Source: Malaciobacter marinus
GTDB taxonomy: Bacteria; Campylobacterota; Campylobacteria; Campylobacterales; Arcobacteraceae
Direction: 5' to 3'
DNA length: 64,000 bases
Assembly (NCBI RefSeq): GCF_003544855.1
Contig: NZ_CP032101.1
Span: 1,054,001-1,118,000, forward strand
The notes under the pieces were generated by a model that was given only the letters and a program-made list of their open reading frames with translations, was not told where the DNA came from and made no database searches. Shown piece after piece: positions 1 through 8,434 of this stretch; position 1 is the stretch's first letter; each line of letters begins with the position of its first letter. Made by a program: the position numbers and the translations under genes.

Positions 1-6
1 ATAAAA

Positions 7-438
7 GTGAATAGTAAAATTGGTTCTACCATTGTTTTTTTATGTTTTGTAACAGCTTTAATTGCTACTTTAGGAAGTCTTTTTTTTAGTGAAGTTATGC
101 AATTTATCCCTTGTTCTATGTGTTGGTATCAAAGAATATTTATGTATCCTTTGGTGATAATATTTTTGATTGCATTATTGTATCCAGATGACAAACTATT
201 TAAATACTCAATTGGATTAGTATTAGTTGGATTAGCAATCGCTATTTATCATAATCTTTTAATGTTTGGTATAATTTCTGAAAGTGCTGTACCTTGTGTT
301 CAAGGCGTACCTTGTAGTACAGAGTATATTAATTGGTTTGGCTTTATCACAATTCCATTTTTATCTTTAATTGCGTATAGTACTATATTGATTTTATTAT
401 ATTTAGGGAAAAGAGGTTTATTTAAAGATGAAAAATAA
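7..438 (+). CDS. DsbB/BdbC-like disulfide bond oxidoreductase
   Basis: This is an inner-membrane protein of about 143 residues with four hydrophobic helices. It has a CSMC motif at residues 36-39 followed by WYQR, the signature of DsbB/BdbC quinone-linked oxidases, and a second periplasmic cysteine pair at 97 and 103. Such proteins reoxidise a DsbA partner and pass electrons to quinones. The DsbA-like gene directly downstream overlaps it by 11 bp, which supports this pairing. The GTG at position 7 opens the frame, but only six bases precede it and the frame stays open to the window edge, so the true start may lie outside. The family call is firm; the exact subfamily (DsbB, DsbI or BdbC) is inferred. 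Confidence 0.85.
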   Translation: MNSKIGSTIVFLCFVTALIATLGSLFFSEVMQFIPCSMCWYQRIFMYPLVIIFLIALLYPDDKLFKYSIGLVLVGLAIAIYHNLLMFGIISESAVPCVQGVPCSTEYINWFGFITIPFLSLIAYSTILILLYLGKRGLFKDEK

Positions 439-1072
439 AAAATTAGTATTTTTTACATTGGTTATTATTGTAGCTGCTTTTGTTGCTGCTATTACGGTTT
501 ATAAAATAAATACGAAAAATAGTTTAGCTGCTTACAAAGATACTAACAACGCTCCATTTGTAAGAGAAAACTCATATAGTTTTGGAGAGAATAAAGCCAA
601 TGTTGTTATTGTTGAGTATATGGATCCACAATGTCCTCCTTGCAAAGTATTTAACAGTGTTGTAAATGATATTTTAAAACAATACTATAAAGATGTAAAG
701 TTTGTAGTAAGATATTTGGCAAATCATGATAACTCTGCTTATGTAATAAAGATTTTAGAAGCTTCAAGAGCTCAAAATAAATATAAACAAACATTAGATG
801 TAGTATTTAAATATCAAGAACAATGGGCTGATCCTTTAAACCCAAGACCAGAATTGATTTGGCAATATCTTTCAAAAACAGACCTTGATATGGAAAAATT
901 TAAAAAAGATTTTTTATCTATTGATATAAGTGATATGTTAGAACAAGATTATGAAGATGCTACTACTTTAGGAGTACAAGGAACACCAACTTTTTTTGTA
1001 AATGGAAAAGAGCTTGAAACATTAAGTTATAAAGCTTTTTTTGATTTAGTAGAAAAAGAAATTTTTGAATAA
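428..1072 (+). CDS. DsbA/BdbD-like thiol:disulfide oxidoreductase
   Basis: This is a 214-residue thioredoxin-fold protein. An uncleaved-looking hydrophobic anchor lies at residues 5-25, so it is probably tethered facing the periplasm. The active site CPPC is at 69-72 and the cis-proline loop (GTPT) at about 185-188, as in DsbA/BdbD proteins with the inserted helical domain. It should introduce disulfides into exported proteins and be reoxidised by the DsbB-like membrane protein whose reading frame it overlaps by 11 bp. The TlpA-like gene follows after 12 bp, making a three-gene redox operon. The family is certain; whether it acts as an oxidase rather than an isomerase is inferred from the partner. 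Confidence 0.85.
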   Translation: MKNKKLVFFTLVIIVAAFVAAITVYKINTKNSLAAYKDTNNAPFVRENSYSFGENKANVVIVEYMDPQCPPCKVFNSVVNDILKQYYKDVKFVVRYLANHDNSAYVIKILEASRAQNKYKQTLDVVFKYQEQWADPLNPRPELIWQYLSKTDLDMEKFKKDFLSIDISDMLEQDYEDATTLGVQGTPTFFVNGKELETLSYKAFFDLVEKEIFE

Positions 1073-1084
1073 GGAAAGAAAAAT

Positions 1085-1654
1085 ATGAAAAAATTATATT
1101 TATTTACTTTAGTTATATTTGCTATTATTTTTACAGGTTGTGGAAGTGAAGATGACGCACAAGCTGTTGTAATTAAAGACTCAAAAAGTTTTAAAGAGTT
1201 GAAAAAACAAGGTAATAAAACTTATACTTTAGAAACAACAACAGGTGAAACAATTAAGTTAACTGTAGAAAATGATAAATTAACATCAGAAGATTTGAAA
1301 AATAAAGTTGTATTAATTAATTTTTGGGCTACATGGTGTCCACCTTGTAAAGAAGAGATTCCTATGTTTAATAGAGTGTATGAAAAATATAAAGATAACT
1401 TTGTAATCATAGGTGTATTATATGAAAAAAATAAAGACATGAAAGCTCTTGCTGATTTTATGAGAGAATTTAATATGAAGTTTCCTGTTACAATAAATGA
1501 ACAAGAAAACTTTAGAATGGCAAAAAACTTTGATGATGTAAAAAGAGTTCCTGAATCATTTTTATATGGAAAAGATGGGAAGTTTTTAGAAAAATTTGTA
1601 GGTTTAGTAGATGAGCAAAGTCTAATAAATCACATAGAAAATAGTTTAAAATAG
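1085..1654 (+). CDS. TlpA/ResA-family thioredoxin lipoprotein
   Basis: This 189-residue protein has a lipoprotein signal (FTGC, lipidated Cys19) and a TlpA-type thioredoxin domain with WCPPC (active cysteines 85 and 88). Family members reduce disulfides in the periplasm, for example during cytochrome c or cuproprotein assembly. It is the last gene of the dsbB-dsbA-tlpA operon, with AAGGAA seven bases before the ATG. A reductant beside an oxidising pair suggests separate oxidation and repair branches, or dedicated maturation of one client. No client gene is adjacent. The fold is certain and the substrate is unknown. Confidence 0.85.
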   Translation: MKKLYLFTLVIFAIIFTGCGSEDDAQAVVIKDSKSFKELKKQGNKTYTLETTTGETIKLTVENDKLTSEDLKNKVVLINFWATWCPPCKEEIPMFNRVYEKYKDNFVIIGVLYEKNKDMKALADFMREFNMKFPVTINEQENFRMAKNFDDVKRVPESFLYGKDGKFLEKFVGLVDEQSLINHIENSLK

Positions 1655-1668
1655 AACTTTATAGTTCT
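1653..1668. terminator. Terminator between convergent tlpA-like and AraC genes
   Basis: AGAACT and AGTTCT form a 6-bp hairpin with a 4-base loop, followed by GTTTT on the plus strand. It overlaps the stop of the TlpA-like gene and lies just before the stop of the convergent AraC gene, so it may work in both directions. The stem is short. Confidence 0.5.
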
Positions 1669-1671
1669 GTT

Positions 1672-2547
1672 TTAAAACTTTATTGATACATAAAAACTCA
1701 TATCAAATCTATTATCTTCACTTAAGAAATTATTTTTATTATAAACTGCATAAGATGGTTTTGTAGTAGTTTCATACTCACTATTAATAAGCCAATCATG
1801 GTATACCCAGTGAATAAACTTTAACATATCTCCATGAACACCCTCTAAATCAAATTTTGCATATACTCCCTCTGAGATTTTAAATTTTGGTAATCTATGA
1901 CTATTTACATCACTTTTTTTCTCAGGTACGATACATGCAATATATTGACACTCATTAAGTGGTGTAATTGTTGGATTATCATGAAGAAGTGCTATTTGTT
2001 TGTAGTTTTTCAAGTTATTATTTAAAATTAGTGTTTGTAGTTTTTGCCAAGTATTTTTTACGTTTTTATTATAGCCTTTATTTCTAATATAAAAACTATC
2101 TAAGTTTGGCATTTTAACTATTGTAGGTGTTATTTTTGAAAAGTCTGCGCTTGAATTTAAAGCACTTTTTGATTGTTGTAATATTTTTGTTGAATACTCT
2201 TTATATCCATTGTTCTTCCACTGTTTGGGTGTCATTTCAAATCTTTGTTTAAAAGCTTTTATAAATGAAGACTGAGAACTGTATCCACATAAATTTGCAA
2301 TATTTGAAATTGTAGAGTATTTATTTGTCAAAAGTAAGTTTGCAGCTTTTTGAAGTCTAATTGATTTGATACTTTCATAAATATTTTTTCCAAAAGCCTC
2401 TTTAAATATTCTTTGCATATGAAACTTACTAACTTGAAAATCATAACTTAACTCTTCAATATCAATATGGGTGTCAATATGAGTGTATATATAGTACATT
2501 ATATTATTAGCTATTTTTACTCTTTTTTGTAATGTCTCTTTTTTCAT
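1672..2547 (-). CDS. AraC-family regulator with GyrI-like effector domain
   Basis: This is a 291-residue two-domain regulator. Residues about 8-105 form an AraC double helix-turn-helix, with the family pattern ending near TPKQWKN. Residues about 130-290 match the GyrI-like/effector-binding fold that follows AraC helices in Rob/SoxS-like and BmrR-like sensors of amphipathic compounds. In this class the DNA-binding part comes first, unlike classical AraC. No ligand is predictable. It is convergent with the redox operon and divergent from the biotin carboxylase gene across about 140 bp, so that promoter is a possible target. The ATG start has no clear ribosome binding site. Confidence 0.82.
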   Translation of the reverse strand: MKKETLQKRVKIANNIMYYIYTHIDTHIDIEELSYDFQVSKFHMQRIFKEAFGKNIYESIKSIRLQKAANLLLTNKYSTISNIANLCGYSSQSSFIKAFKQRFEMTPKQWKNNGYKEYSTKILQQSKSALNSSADFSKITPTIVKMPNLDSFYIRNKGYNKNVKNTWQKLQTLILNNNLKNYKQIALLHDNPTITPLNECQYIACIVPEKKSDVNSHRLPKFKISEGVYAKFDLEGVHGDMLKFIHWVYHDWLINSEYETTTKPSYAVYNKNNFLSEDNRFDMSFYVSIKF

Positions 2548-2690
2548 AAAGTTATTTTAGCATAAATAATCTATAAATCTAGCATTAATGAGTAATATAA
2601 TTAGCACAAATAAACAATAAAACTAGCACAAAAGAAGAAGAAATATTTTTCTTATAAGTTTAAAATATGGGAAAAATAATAGGATATATT

Positions 2691-4142
2691 GTGAAAAAGA
2701 TTTCAAAAGTTTTAATAGCAAATAGAGGAGAAATTGCCTTAAGAATAATTAGAGCATGTAAAGAGTTAGATATTACAAGTGTTGCTATTTTTTCAGAGGT
2801 TGATGTTGAGGGAGTTTGGGTTAGGAAAGCTGATGAGTGTTATCCTATTATGAAAGATCCAATAAATGCTTATTTAGATTTTAATATAATTATATCAATT
2901 GCAAAAAAGGCAAATTGTGATGCAATTCACCCTGGATATGGATTTTTAAGTGAGAATGCGCAGTTTGCAAAAGCATGTGAAGAAAATGGAATAATTTTTG
3001 TAGGTCCAAAGCCTGAGCATATTGCTTTGTTTGGTGATAAAATGGCTTCTAAAGTTGCTATGAAAAAAGTTGGAGTTCCTGTACTTGAGGGAACAAATGA
3101 ACCAATTGACGATGTAGAAAAAGCTGAAAATATTTCTAAAGATATTGGCTTTCCTGTGATTATTAAAGCTGCATTTGGTGGCGGTGGAAGAGGTATGAGA
3201 ATTGTCAAAAATCAAAAAGATTTTAAACAAATGTTTGAAAGTGCTACAAATGAAGCAATAAAATATTTTGGTAAAGGTGAAGTATTTATTGAAAAATTTG
3301 TAGAGAATCCAAGACACATAGAAGTGCAAATTATTGCTGATAAATATGGAAATGTATTACATTTGGGTGAAAGAGATTGTTCAATTCAAAGAAGACATCA
3401 AAAAGTAATTGAAGTAGCTCCTTCTCCTAGATTAAATAATAATGTGAGAAAAAAACTTTATGATATTGCTACAAATGCAATGTTTGAGCTAAGTTATGAA
3501 AATGTAGGAACTGTTGAGTTTTTACTTGATGATAAAGATAATATATATTTTATAGAAATGAATACAAGAGTACAAGTTGAACATCCTGTAACTGAAATAA
3601 CTTCAGGTGTTGATATTATTCAAAGAATGATAGAAATAGCAGAGGGTGATAAACTTCAAATGTCTCAAGAAGAGATAAAATTTAGAGGATATGCTATTGA
3701 GTTTAGAATAAATGCTGAAAATCCTCAAAAAAACTTTATGCCCTCAGTTGGTACTATCACAAAATATTTAACTCCTGGTGGACCTGGTGTTAGACTTGAT
3801 ACTTCAATTTATTCAGGATATAAAGTTCCAGCAAATTATGATTCAATGATTGGAAAACTTATAGTTTGGTCATTAGATTGGCAAGGTGCAGTAAAAAAAG
3901 CAAAAAGAGCATTGGATGAGTTTTATATTGAGGGTTTTCCTACAAATATACCATTACATAGAGAAATAGTAAGAGATGGTGATTTTAAAGCTGGAAATTT
4001 TAATACTAGTTATTTAGATGAAAAACTTGAAACATTTACTTTACAAACACAAGAACATATAAAACAAGAAGAACAAAAAGTAGCAAAAATCATCTCTTTT
4101 ATAGCAAAAATTAAAGAGAAAAATATTAAAGTTAAACATTAG
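2691..4142 (+). CDS. Biotin carboxylase subunit (AccC/PycA type)
   Basis: This 483-residue ATP-grasp enzyme carboxylates biotin using bicarbonate and ATP. Visible motifs are the N-terminal ANRGEIALR, the glycine-rich loop FGGGGRGM, the catalytic stretch around RDCSIQRRHQK, and EMNTRVQVEH. The GTG at 2691 is chosen over the upstream in-frame ATG at 2667 because AGGA sits six bases before it and the protein then begins right at the conserved domain. It stands alone without accB, and at 483 residues it is longer than typical AccC. Both points fit the PycA pyruvate carboxylase A subunit of Campylobacter relatives, so the acceptor (acetyl-CoA or pyruvate pathway) is unresolved. A carbonic anhydrase follows after 9 bp, which could supply bicarbonate. 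Confidence 0.88.
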   Translation: MKKISKVLIANRGEIALRIIRACKELDITSVAIFSEVDVEGVWVRKADECYPIMKDPINAYLDFNIIISIAKKANCDAIHPGYGFLSENAQFAKACEENGIIFVGPKPEHIALFGDKMASKVAMKKVGVPVLEGTNEPIDDVEKAENISKDIGFPVIIKAAFGGGGRGMRIVKNQKDFKQMFESATNEAIKYFGKGEVFIEKFVENPRHIEVQIIADKYGNVLHLGERDCSIQRRHQKVIEVAPSPRLNNNVRKKLYDIATNAMFELSYENVGTVEFLLDDKDNIYFIEMNTRVQVEHPVTEITSGVDIIQRMIEIAEGDKLQMSQEEIKFRGYAIEFRINAENPQKNFMPSVGTITKYLTPGGPGVRLDTSIYSGYKVPANYDSMIGKLIVWSLDWQGAVKKAKRALDEFYIEGFPTNIPLHREIVRDGDFKAGNFNTSYLDEKLETFTLQTQEHIKQEEQKVAKIISFIAKIKEKNIKVKH

Positions 4143-4151
4143 GAGTGAAAT

Positions 4152-4799
4152 ATGGGTTTAGAACAATTAATTCAAGGAAATTTAACTTTTAAAAATTCAA
4201 TGTTTAAAGATTATAAAGATGACTTTAATACATTGGTAGAAAAAGGGCAAAGTCCTGAAGTGTTATTTATTGGTTGTAGTGATAGTAGAGTTGTTCCAGA
4301 TTTGATTATGGATTCAAAGCCTGGGGATATGTTTATTCTTAGAAATGTAGGTAACTTTGTACCACCTTTTGAGGCTGATTTTGATTTTCATGGTAGTTCT
4401 GCTGCTATTGAGTTTGCTGTAAGTGTTTTGAATGTAAAACATATTATAGTTTGTGGACATTCACATTGTGGTGCTTGCAAAGCTTTATATAGTGAAATTG
4501 AAGAAGATGATATTGGACTTGTTCATGTTAAAAAATGGTTAGAATTAGGTAAAAAAGCAAGAAATTATGTACTTAATAACTATTTGGATTTATCTGCTGA
4601 AGAGATTTATACAAAAACTGAAAAAAGTTCAGTAGTTTATCAACTAAGAAACTTATTAACTTATCCAGAAATTAAAAGAAAAGTTGAGGAAAAAACACTT
4701 GAAATTCATGGGTGGTATTATAAAATTGAAGATGGTTCAATTATGTATTATGATACAAAAGATGAAAAGTTTAAGCAATTAAGAGACTCTTTAAAATAA
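4152..4799 (+). CDS. Beta-class carbonic anhydrase
   Basis: This 215-residue protein carries the full beta-carbonic anhydrase signature: CSDSRV with zinc ligand Cys42 and the Asp44/Arg46 dyad, then HSHCGAC with His103 and Cys106 as zinc ligands. It interconverts CO2 and bicarbonate in the cytoplasm. It lies 9 bp after the biotin carboxylase gene, so the two are probably cotranscribed and the enzyme may feed bicarbonate to that carboxylase. No signal peptide is present. A second, unrelated alpha-class carbonic anhydrase lies 1.4 kb downstream. Confidence 0.93.
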   Translation: MGLEQLIQGNLTFKNSMFKDYKDDFNTLVEKGQSPEVLFIGCSDSRVVPDLIMDSKPGDMFILRNVGNFVPPFEADFDFHGSSAAIEFAVSVLNVKHIIVCGHSHCGACKALYSEIEEDDIGLVHVKKWLELGKKARNYVLNNYLDLSAEEIYTKTEKSSVVYQLRNLLTYPEIKRKVEEKTLEIHGWYYKIEDGSIMYYDTKDEKFKQLRDSLK

Positions 4800-4806
4800 A
4801 GAGTCT
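4784..4806. terminator. Bidirectional terminator between carbonic anhydrase and rraA
   Basis: Perfect 9-bp arms (AGACTCTTT and AAAGAGTCT) flank a 5-base loop. The hairpin overlaps the end of the carbonic anhydrase gene and abuts the stop of the convergent rraA-like gene. T-rich bases follow on the plus strand and A-rich bases precede it. Confidence 0.7.
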
Positions 4807-4807
4807 T

Positions 4808-5293
4808 TTATATAAGTTTTTTGCTTGTGATAATTACTCCATCACAATCAGCATAAATATAATCACCACTATTTACAGTAATTCCTTCAAAATTAAGTTC
4901 AACATCTTTGAATCCTTGAGTTTTTTCAAAGTTTCTTTGAGGACAAGTTCCAATGGCTAATAATCCTACATTTATATCTTTTGTTTCATCAATATCTCTT
5001 ACATATCCATTGATTATAATTGCTTCGTAGTTATTTTTTTTTGCAAAGGCCATAAGTTTATCACCTACAATACCATAAAACTCTTGGTCTACATCTACTA
5101 CAACTACCTTACCTTCACCATTTTCTTCTTTTAATGTTGAAATTAGTATCCAATTACTTTTATCAAGTTTAATAGTTACAACTTCACCTTGAAATTTTGT
5201 TTTTTTTCCATAGTTTTTAAATTTTGGTGATAATACTTGAATTTTTTCTTGATCCTTAAAATCATCACATATATCTGCAGTACTAAAAGACAT
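4808..5293 (-). CDS. rraA: RraA-family protein
   Basis: This 161-residue protein is collinear with RraA, the regulator of ribonuclease E activity, a fold shared with 4-hydroxy-4-methyl-2-oxoglutarate aldolases. The N-terminal TADICDDF and the central GYVRDIDE correspond to the family's TADLCD and G-x-VRD-x-D/E motifs. Length is normal for bacterial RraA. Which activity it has here cannot be decided from sequence, because RNase E partners are variable in this phylum and some relatives are metal-dependent aldolases. AAGGAG lies before the ATG. Confidence 0.8.
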   Translation of the reverse strand: MSFSTADICDDFKDQEKIQVLSPKFKNYGKKTKFQGEVVTIKLDKSNWILISTLKEENGEGKVVVVDVDQEFYGIVGDKLMAFAKKNNYEAIIINGYVRDIDETKDINVGLLAIGTCPQRNFEKTQGFKDVELNFEGITVNSGDYIYADCDGVIITSKKLI

Positions 5294-5325
5294 AATACTC
5301 CTTTTTTTTATTGTCTAGCTTTTTT

Positions 5326-5331
5326 ATTATA
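5326..5331 (-). promoter_or_regulatory. Candidate -10 box of rraA-like gene
   Basis: The minus strand reads TATAAT about 33 bp upstream of the ATG at 5293. No convincing -35 hexamer is seen. Confidence 0.4.
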
Positions 5332-5491
5332 GTACAATAGTATGTATATAAAGTGTTTGATTTAGTAAAATATAGAATAATTTTTAAGCTTAGTTTTATT
5401 TTTTAAATATATATAAAGTTAATGTAATTAGCTATATTTTATGAGAAAGTCATAAAAATCGTGTTAATATTTTAGAATAAAGGAACAATAT

Positions 5492-5797
5492 ATGCAAATA
5501 ATAGATTTAATTTTGATATCACTAATTCTTTTAGGTATTTATATACTTATAAGAAAAAAACTTTTAAAAACTAAAATTATAAATTCAAAAACTCAAAAAA
5601 AAGAAGATATTATAAAAGAGTATGAAAATGAAATGATAAGAATTTTGTATAAATATAAAGATGATGAAAAGCAATTATCTATAAAAAGAAAAGAGTTTTT
5701 ATTAAAAGTAAATAAAGAATTAGCAATGAATATTTTTTTTGATGCCAATGAAACACAAGAGATTATTCAAAAATTAGTAAATATTAAACTCAATTAA
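5492..5797 (+). CDS. Small membrane-anchored protein, unknown
   Basis: I do not recognise this 101-residue protein. It has one N-terminal hydrophobic helix (residues 3-22) followed at once by a lysine-rich stretch, so the remainder should be cytosolic. The remainder is highly charged and probably helical. AAAGGA stands before the ATG, which together with the absence of a better frame supports a real gene. The next gene starts 51 bp downstream and could be cotranscribed. Confidence 0.6.
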   Translation: MQIIDLILISLILLGIYILIRKKLLKTKIINSKTQKKEDIIKEYENEMIRILYKYKDDEKQLSIKRKEFLLKVNKELAMNIFFDANETQEIIQKLVNIKLN

Positions 5798-5848
5798 TAC
5801 TATAAATTTTGTTATAATTTATTTACAAACTAACAAAAGGAGCTTATT

Positions 5849-6202
5849 ATGCAATTAAGAGGGATTACAATTGATTTTGATGATAGAAAAACTTGTGGTT
5901 TATTACCAGATTTATGTTTAGAGTGGGACGAAAAATCTGAAGAACTAGAAGATAATCAAAGTTTAATTGATTATTGGGAAAATAATATGGAAAAAGTTTT
6001 ATCAAAGACAGATAAAATAGTTAGTGGAAATATTGGTTCTAAAGCAGTAGTTTATTCAGCAAATGAAGAAGCTATTAGTATAATAAGAGATACTTTTAAA
6101 GATTTAGATTTAGCATCTATTGAATATGAAGATATTGCAAAGTGTGAAAGATGTTTGAAGTATGATTATTTAGATAAAAATTTTATTTCACCTTTTAAAT
6201 AA
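5849..6202 (+). CDS. Conserved-looking small acidic protein, unknown
   Basis: This 117-residue soluble acidic protein is not recognised. Four cysteines occur: two near the start (CGLLPDLC) and a CERC pair close to the C-terminus, a pattern that could bind metal but matches no named family I can place. A strong AGGAG lies before the ATG. It sits between a small membrane protein and the alpha-carbonic anhydrase on the same strand, 23 bp from the latter, so it may share its transcript. Confidence 0.6.
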   Translation: MQLRGITIDFDDRKTCGLLPDLCLEWDEKSEELEDNQSLIDYWENNMEKVLSKTDKIVSGNIGSKAVVYSANEEAISIIRDTFKDLDLASIEYEDIAKCERCLKYDYLDKNFISPFK

Positions 6203-6225
6203 ATTAGTAAAAAGGATTATTTAAT

Positions 6226-6978
6226 ATGAAAAATACAATGATTTATATTTTAATAGTTGCAGCAATAGCACTAATGTTAAGTGAAAGTGAAACTAAAAAA
6301 CAAAATGCAGTTTGGGGATATGAAGGTGATTTAGCTCCTCAAAATTGGGCTAGTTTAGATAAAGAGTATGAGATGTGTGAAAGTGGTAAACATCAATCAC
6401 CCCTTGATATAAGAGGGAAAGTTTTAGATGCACAATTGGATGAAATAACTTTTTATGATGATGCACGAGCAACAACTTTTAGTAATAATGGACATACTAT
6501 AAAAGTTGATTTTGCAAGGGGAAATTTGATTGATTTTCAATCAAAAGACTATTCACTTATGCAAATGCATTTTCATACTCCAAGTGAAAATAGAATTGAT
6601 GGAATTTCTTATCCTATGGAAGCTCATTTAGTTCATCAAGATAAAAATAACAACCTTGTAGTTATTGCTTTGATGTTTGAAGAATCAGAAGATACAAATA
6701 TAGTATTAAACAAGCTTTTAAGAAATGTTCCTGAACAAAAGAATCAATCAAATAGTATTAGAGCAGATGTCTATGGCTATGATATTTTGCCAGAGAATAA
6801 AGAGTATTATACATTTGATGGTTCATTAACTACTCCACCATGTACTGAGGGTGTAAAATGGATAGTTTTAAAAACACCAGTAAAAGCTTCAAAAAATCAA
6901 CTTGAAGATATTAAAGCAATAATGGGTAAAAACAATAGACCTTTACAAGATAGAAATACAAGATTTATATTAGAGTAG
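6226..6978 (+). CDS. Alpha-class carbonic anhydrase, exported
   Basis: This 250-residue protein has an N-terminal hydrophobic segment (6-18) and then a complete alpha-carbonic anhydrase domain starting at WGYEG. Zinc ligands are His115, His117 (in HFHTPSE) and His134 (in HLVH); His90 in NNGHT is the probable proton shuttle. Family members work in the periplasm and hydrate or dehydrate CO2 for acid acclimation or inorganic carbon uptake. The signal segment lacks an obvious AxA cleavage site, so it may stay anchored. With the cytosolic beta enzyme nearby, the cell can interconvert CO2 and bicarbonate on both sides of the membrane. Confidence 0.9.
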   Translation: MKNTMIYILIVAAIALMLSESETKKQNAVWGYEGDLAPQNWASLDKEYEMCESGKHQSPLDIRGKVLDAQLDEITFYDDARATTFSNNGHTIKVDFARGNLIDFQSKDYSLMQMHFHTPSENRIDGISYPMEAHLVHQDKNNNLVVIALMFEESEDTNIVLNKLLRNVPEQKNQSNSIRADVYGYDILPENKEYYTFDGSLTTPPCTEGVKWIVLKTPVKASKNQLEDIKAIMGKNNRPLQDRNTRFILE

Positions 6979-6980
6979 AA

Positions 6981-7005
6981 AATAGAATAGATTTTCTATT
7001 CTATT
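6981..7005. terminator. Hairpin between convergent alpha-CA and lipoprotein genes
   Basis: Perfect 10-bp arms, AATAGAATAG and CTATTCTATT, enclose a 5-base loop directly after the carbonic anhydrase stop and overlapping the end of the convergent gene. It is AT-rich, so the stem is weak, but position and symmetry suit a bidirectional terminator. Confidence 0.55.
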
Positions 7006-7768
7006 TATCTTGCTCTTTTTTTATTTTTTTATCTAAAACTTCTAAATTCATTACATCATCATTTGAGTTTTTAAGAACTTGATTTTGAGATTGTATTTTT
7101 GATTGAGGATTTCCATTTAAAGAAGCTATTAGCTTAGCTTCTGTTTCTGGTTTTAATTCGCCTTTTGAAATAGTATCTAAGATTTTATTTGCAATTTGTA
7201 GTTTTGCTTCATTCTCTTTTGATCTAAAATATTTTTCCATATTATCTTCATATGCTTTTAATTTATCTTTTCTTTTATTATTTAAATATATAAATAGTAA
7301 AAAGCTAAGAAGAAGTAAAATAACTCCTATTAGAATTAATCCATATGTTTTGATTTGATTGTCTTTTTCTTTTTGTAAGGCTTCTAATTCAAATTTTAGT
7401 CTTTTTTCTCTGTTTATAGCTTTGATTTTTTCTTTTTCTATTCTTATTTTTTCTTTAGCAATTCCTGCTTTTATTTTCTCAATTTCAATATCTTTATTAC
7501 TATTTAATTCAGCTTTTTTCTCTTCTAGTTTAAACTCTACTTCTTTTTGTTTTAGTTCTTGATTTTGATTTAACTCTTTTTCTTTTAAAGCTATCTCTTT
7601 TTCTTTTATTGCAAGTTGTGCTTCAATTTCTTCTTGCTTCATTTGTTTTGCTTGGTTTAATTCTTTTTCTTTTAATCTTATTTCTTCTTGGGATGGACCA
7701 AATAAATCACAGCCACTAAAGAAAAAAGAAATTAATAAAATTTGTAAAAATATCGCTTTTGCTTTCAA
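7001..7768 (-). CDS. Coiled-coil lipoprotein with internal membrane helix
   Basis: The start is set at a TTG because AAAAGGA precedes it and it yields a clean lipoprotein signal ending in FSGC (Cys20); the upstream in-frame ATG at 7804 has no ribosome binding site. The 255-residue product then has a very charged helical stretch of about 120 residues rich in Lys and Glu with repeats of EKELNQ, one strong membrane helix at about 142-162 followed by NNKRKDK, and a soluble tail of about 90 residues. The positive-inside rule puts the tail in the cytoplasm. No family is recognised. The layout would allow it to bridge outer and inner membranes, which is an inference. Confidence 0.65.
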   Translation of the reverse strand: MKAKAIFLQILLISFFFSGCDLFGPSQEEIRLKEKELNQAKQMKQEEIEAQLAIKEKEIALKEKELNQNQELKQKEVEFKLEEKKAELNSNKDIEIEKIKAGIAKEKIRIEKEKIKAINREKRLKFELEALQKEKDNQIKTYGLILIGVILLLLSFLLFIYLNNKRKDKLKAYEDNMEKYFRSKENEAKLQIANKILDTISKGELKPETEAKLIASLNGNPQSKIQSQNQVLKNSNDDVMNLEVLDKKIKKEQDK

Positions 7769-7879
7769 TTTATTAATCCTTTTATAACTTGATAAATATA
7801 TCATATTTGATGTAATTTCTTATTGAAATACTTAAGTATAGCAACTATATATTAATCAATTATAAAAATTGTAACAATA

Positions 7880-8398
7880 TTATGTGGTACAAAAGTTATT
7901 TATATAAACTTCTCTTACTCCTCTTTCATCTTTTGTTTTTATATCTTTTAAATATGTTAATCCTAATTTTTTAATTGTATGAATTGAAGCTTGATTTTGT
8001 GGTGAAGCTAAGGCAAGAACTCTTGGTGCTTTTATAATATCTTTAATAAATTCAATTTGTGCTTGACCAATTTCTGTAGCGTAACCTTTGTCCCAAGACT
8101 CTTTACAAAGAATAAAGCCAAACTCATAATCTTCTTCTTGTAAGTAGTTGCATTTTAAAACACCACCTAAGCCAATAAGCTTTTGAGTTTTTGTCTCTAT
8201 AATTGCACTAAGGCCTAGTTGATTATTAAAATTACAATTATTTTTTATAAACTCTTTTGCTTGTTCAAAATTGAGTAACTCTTTTCCAAAAGTGTGTTCT
8301 ACAACCTCTTTTTGAGAAAATATTTTTTTATAAATATCTTCTATATCATTTTGTTTTAAAGTTCTTAAGTGTAGTCTATTTGTAGTTAGTATATTCAT
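7880..8398 (-). CDS. GNAT-family N-acetyltransferase (RimJ/RimL-like)
   Basis: This 172-residue protein resembles the RimJ/RimL branch of GNAT enzymes. It opens with TNRLHLRTLKQND, has a GxGG strand (LIGLGGV), the EFGFILCKESWDKGYATE acetyl-CoA loop region, and ends with the typical segment in which a residue-pair helix (ASIHTIKKLG) precedes the last strands. It should transfer acetyl groups to an amine, often an N-terminus or a small molecule. The substrate is not predictable. It follows the flavin reductase gene by 34 bp, separated by a hairpin. Confidence 0.82.
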   Translation of the reverse strand: MNILTTNRLHLRTLKQNDIEDIYKKIFSQKEVVEHTFGKELLNFEQAKEFIKNNCNFNNQLGLSAIIETKTQKLIGLGGVLKCNYLQEEDYEFGFILCKESWDKGYATEIGQAQIEFIKDIIKAPRVLALASPQNQASIHTIKKLGLTYLKDIKTKDERGVREVYINNFCTT

Positions 8399-8407
8399 GA
8401 TTTATCC

Positions 8408-8434
8408 AATATAAGGGAAATAAACCCTTATATT
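8408..8434 (-). terminator. Hairpin between reductase and acetyltransferase genes
   Basis: Perfect 10-bp arms (AATATAAGGG and CCCTTATATT) with a 7-base loop overlap the stop of the upstream reductase and end 10 bp before the acetyltransferase start. There is no T-run on the minus strand, so it may be an mRNA-stability or partial termination element rather than a full terminator. Confidence 0.45.

Noticed and set aside
2927-3329. Two antisense frames inside the biotin carboxylase gene
   Set aside because: They are out-of-frame shadows of a well-conserved gene with low-complexity products and no start signals.
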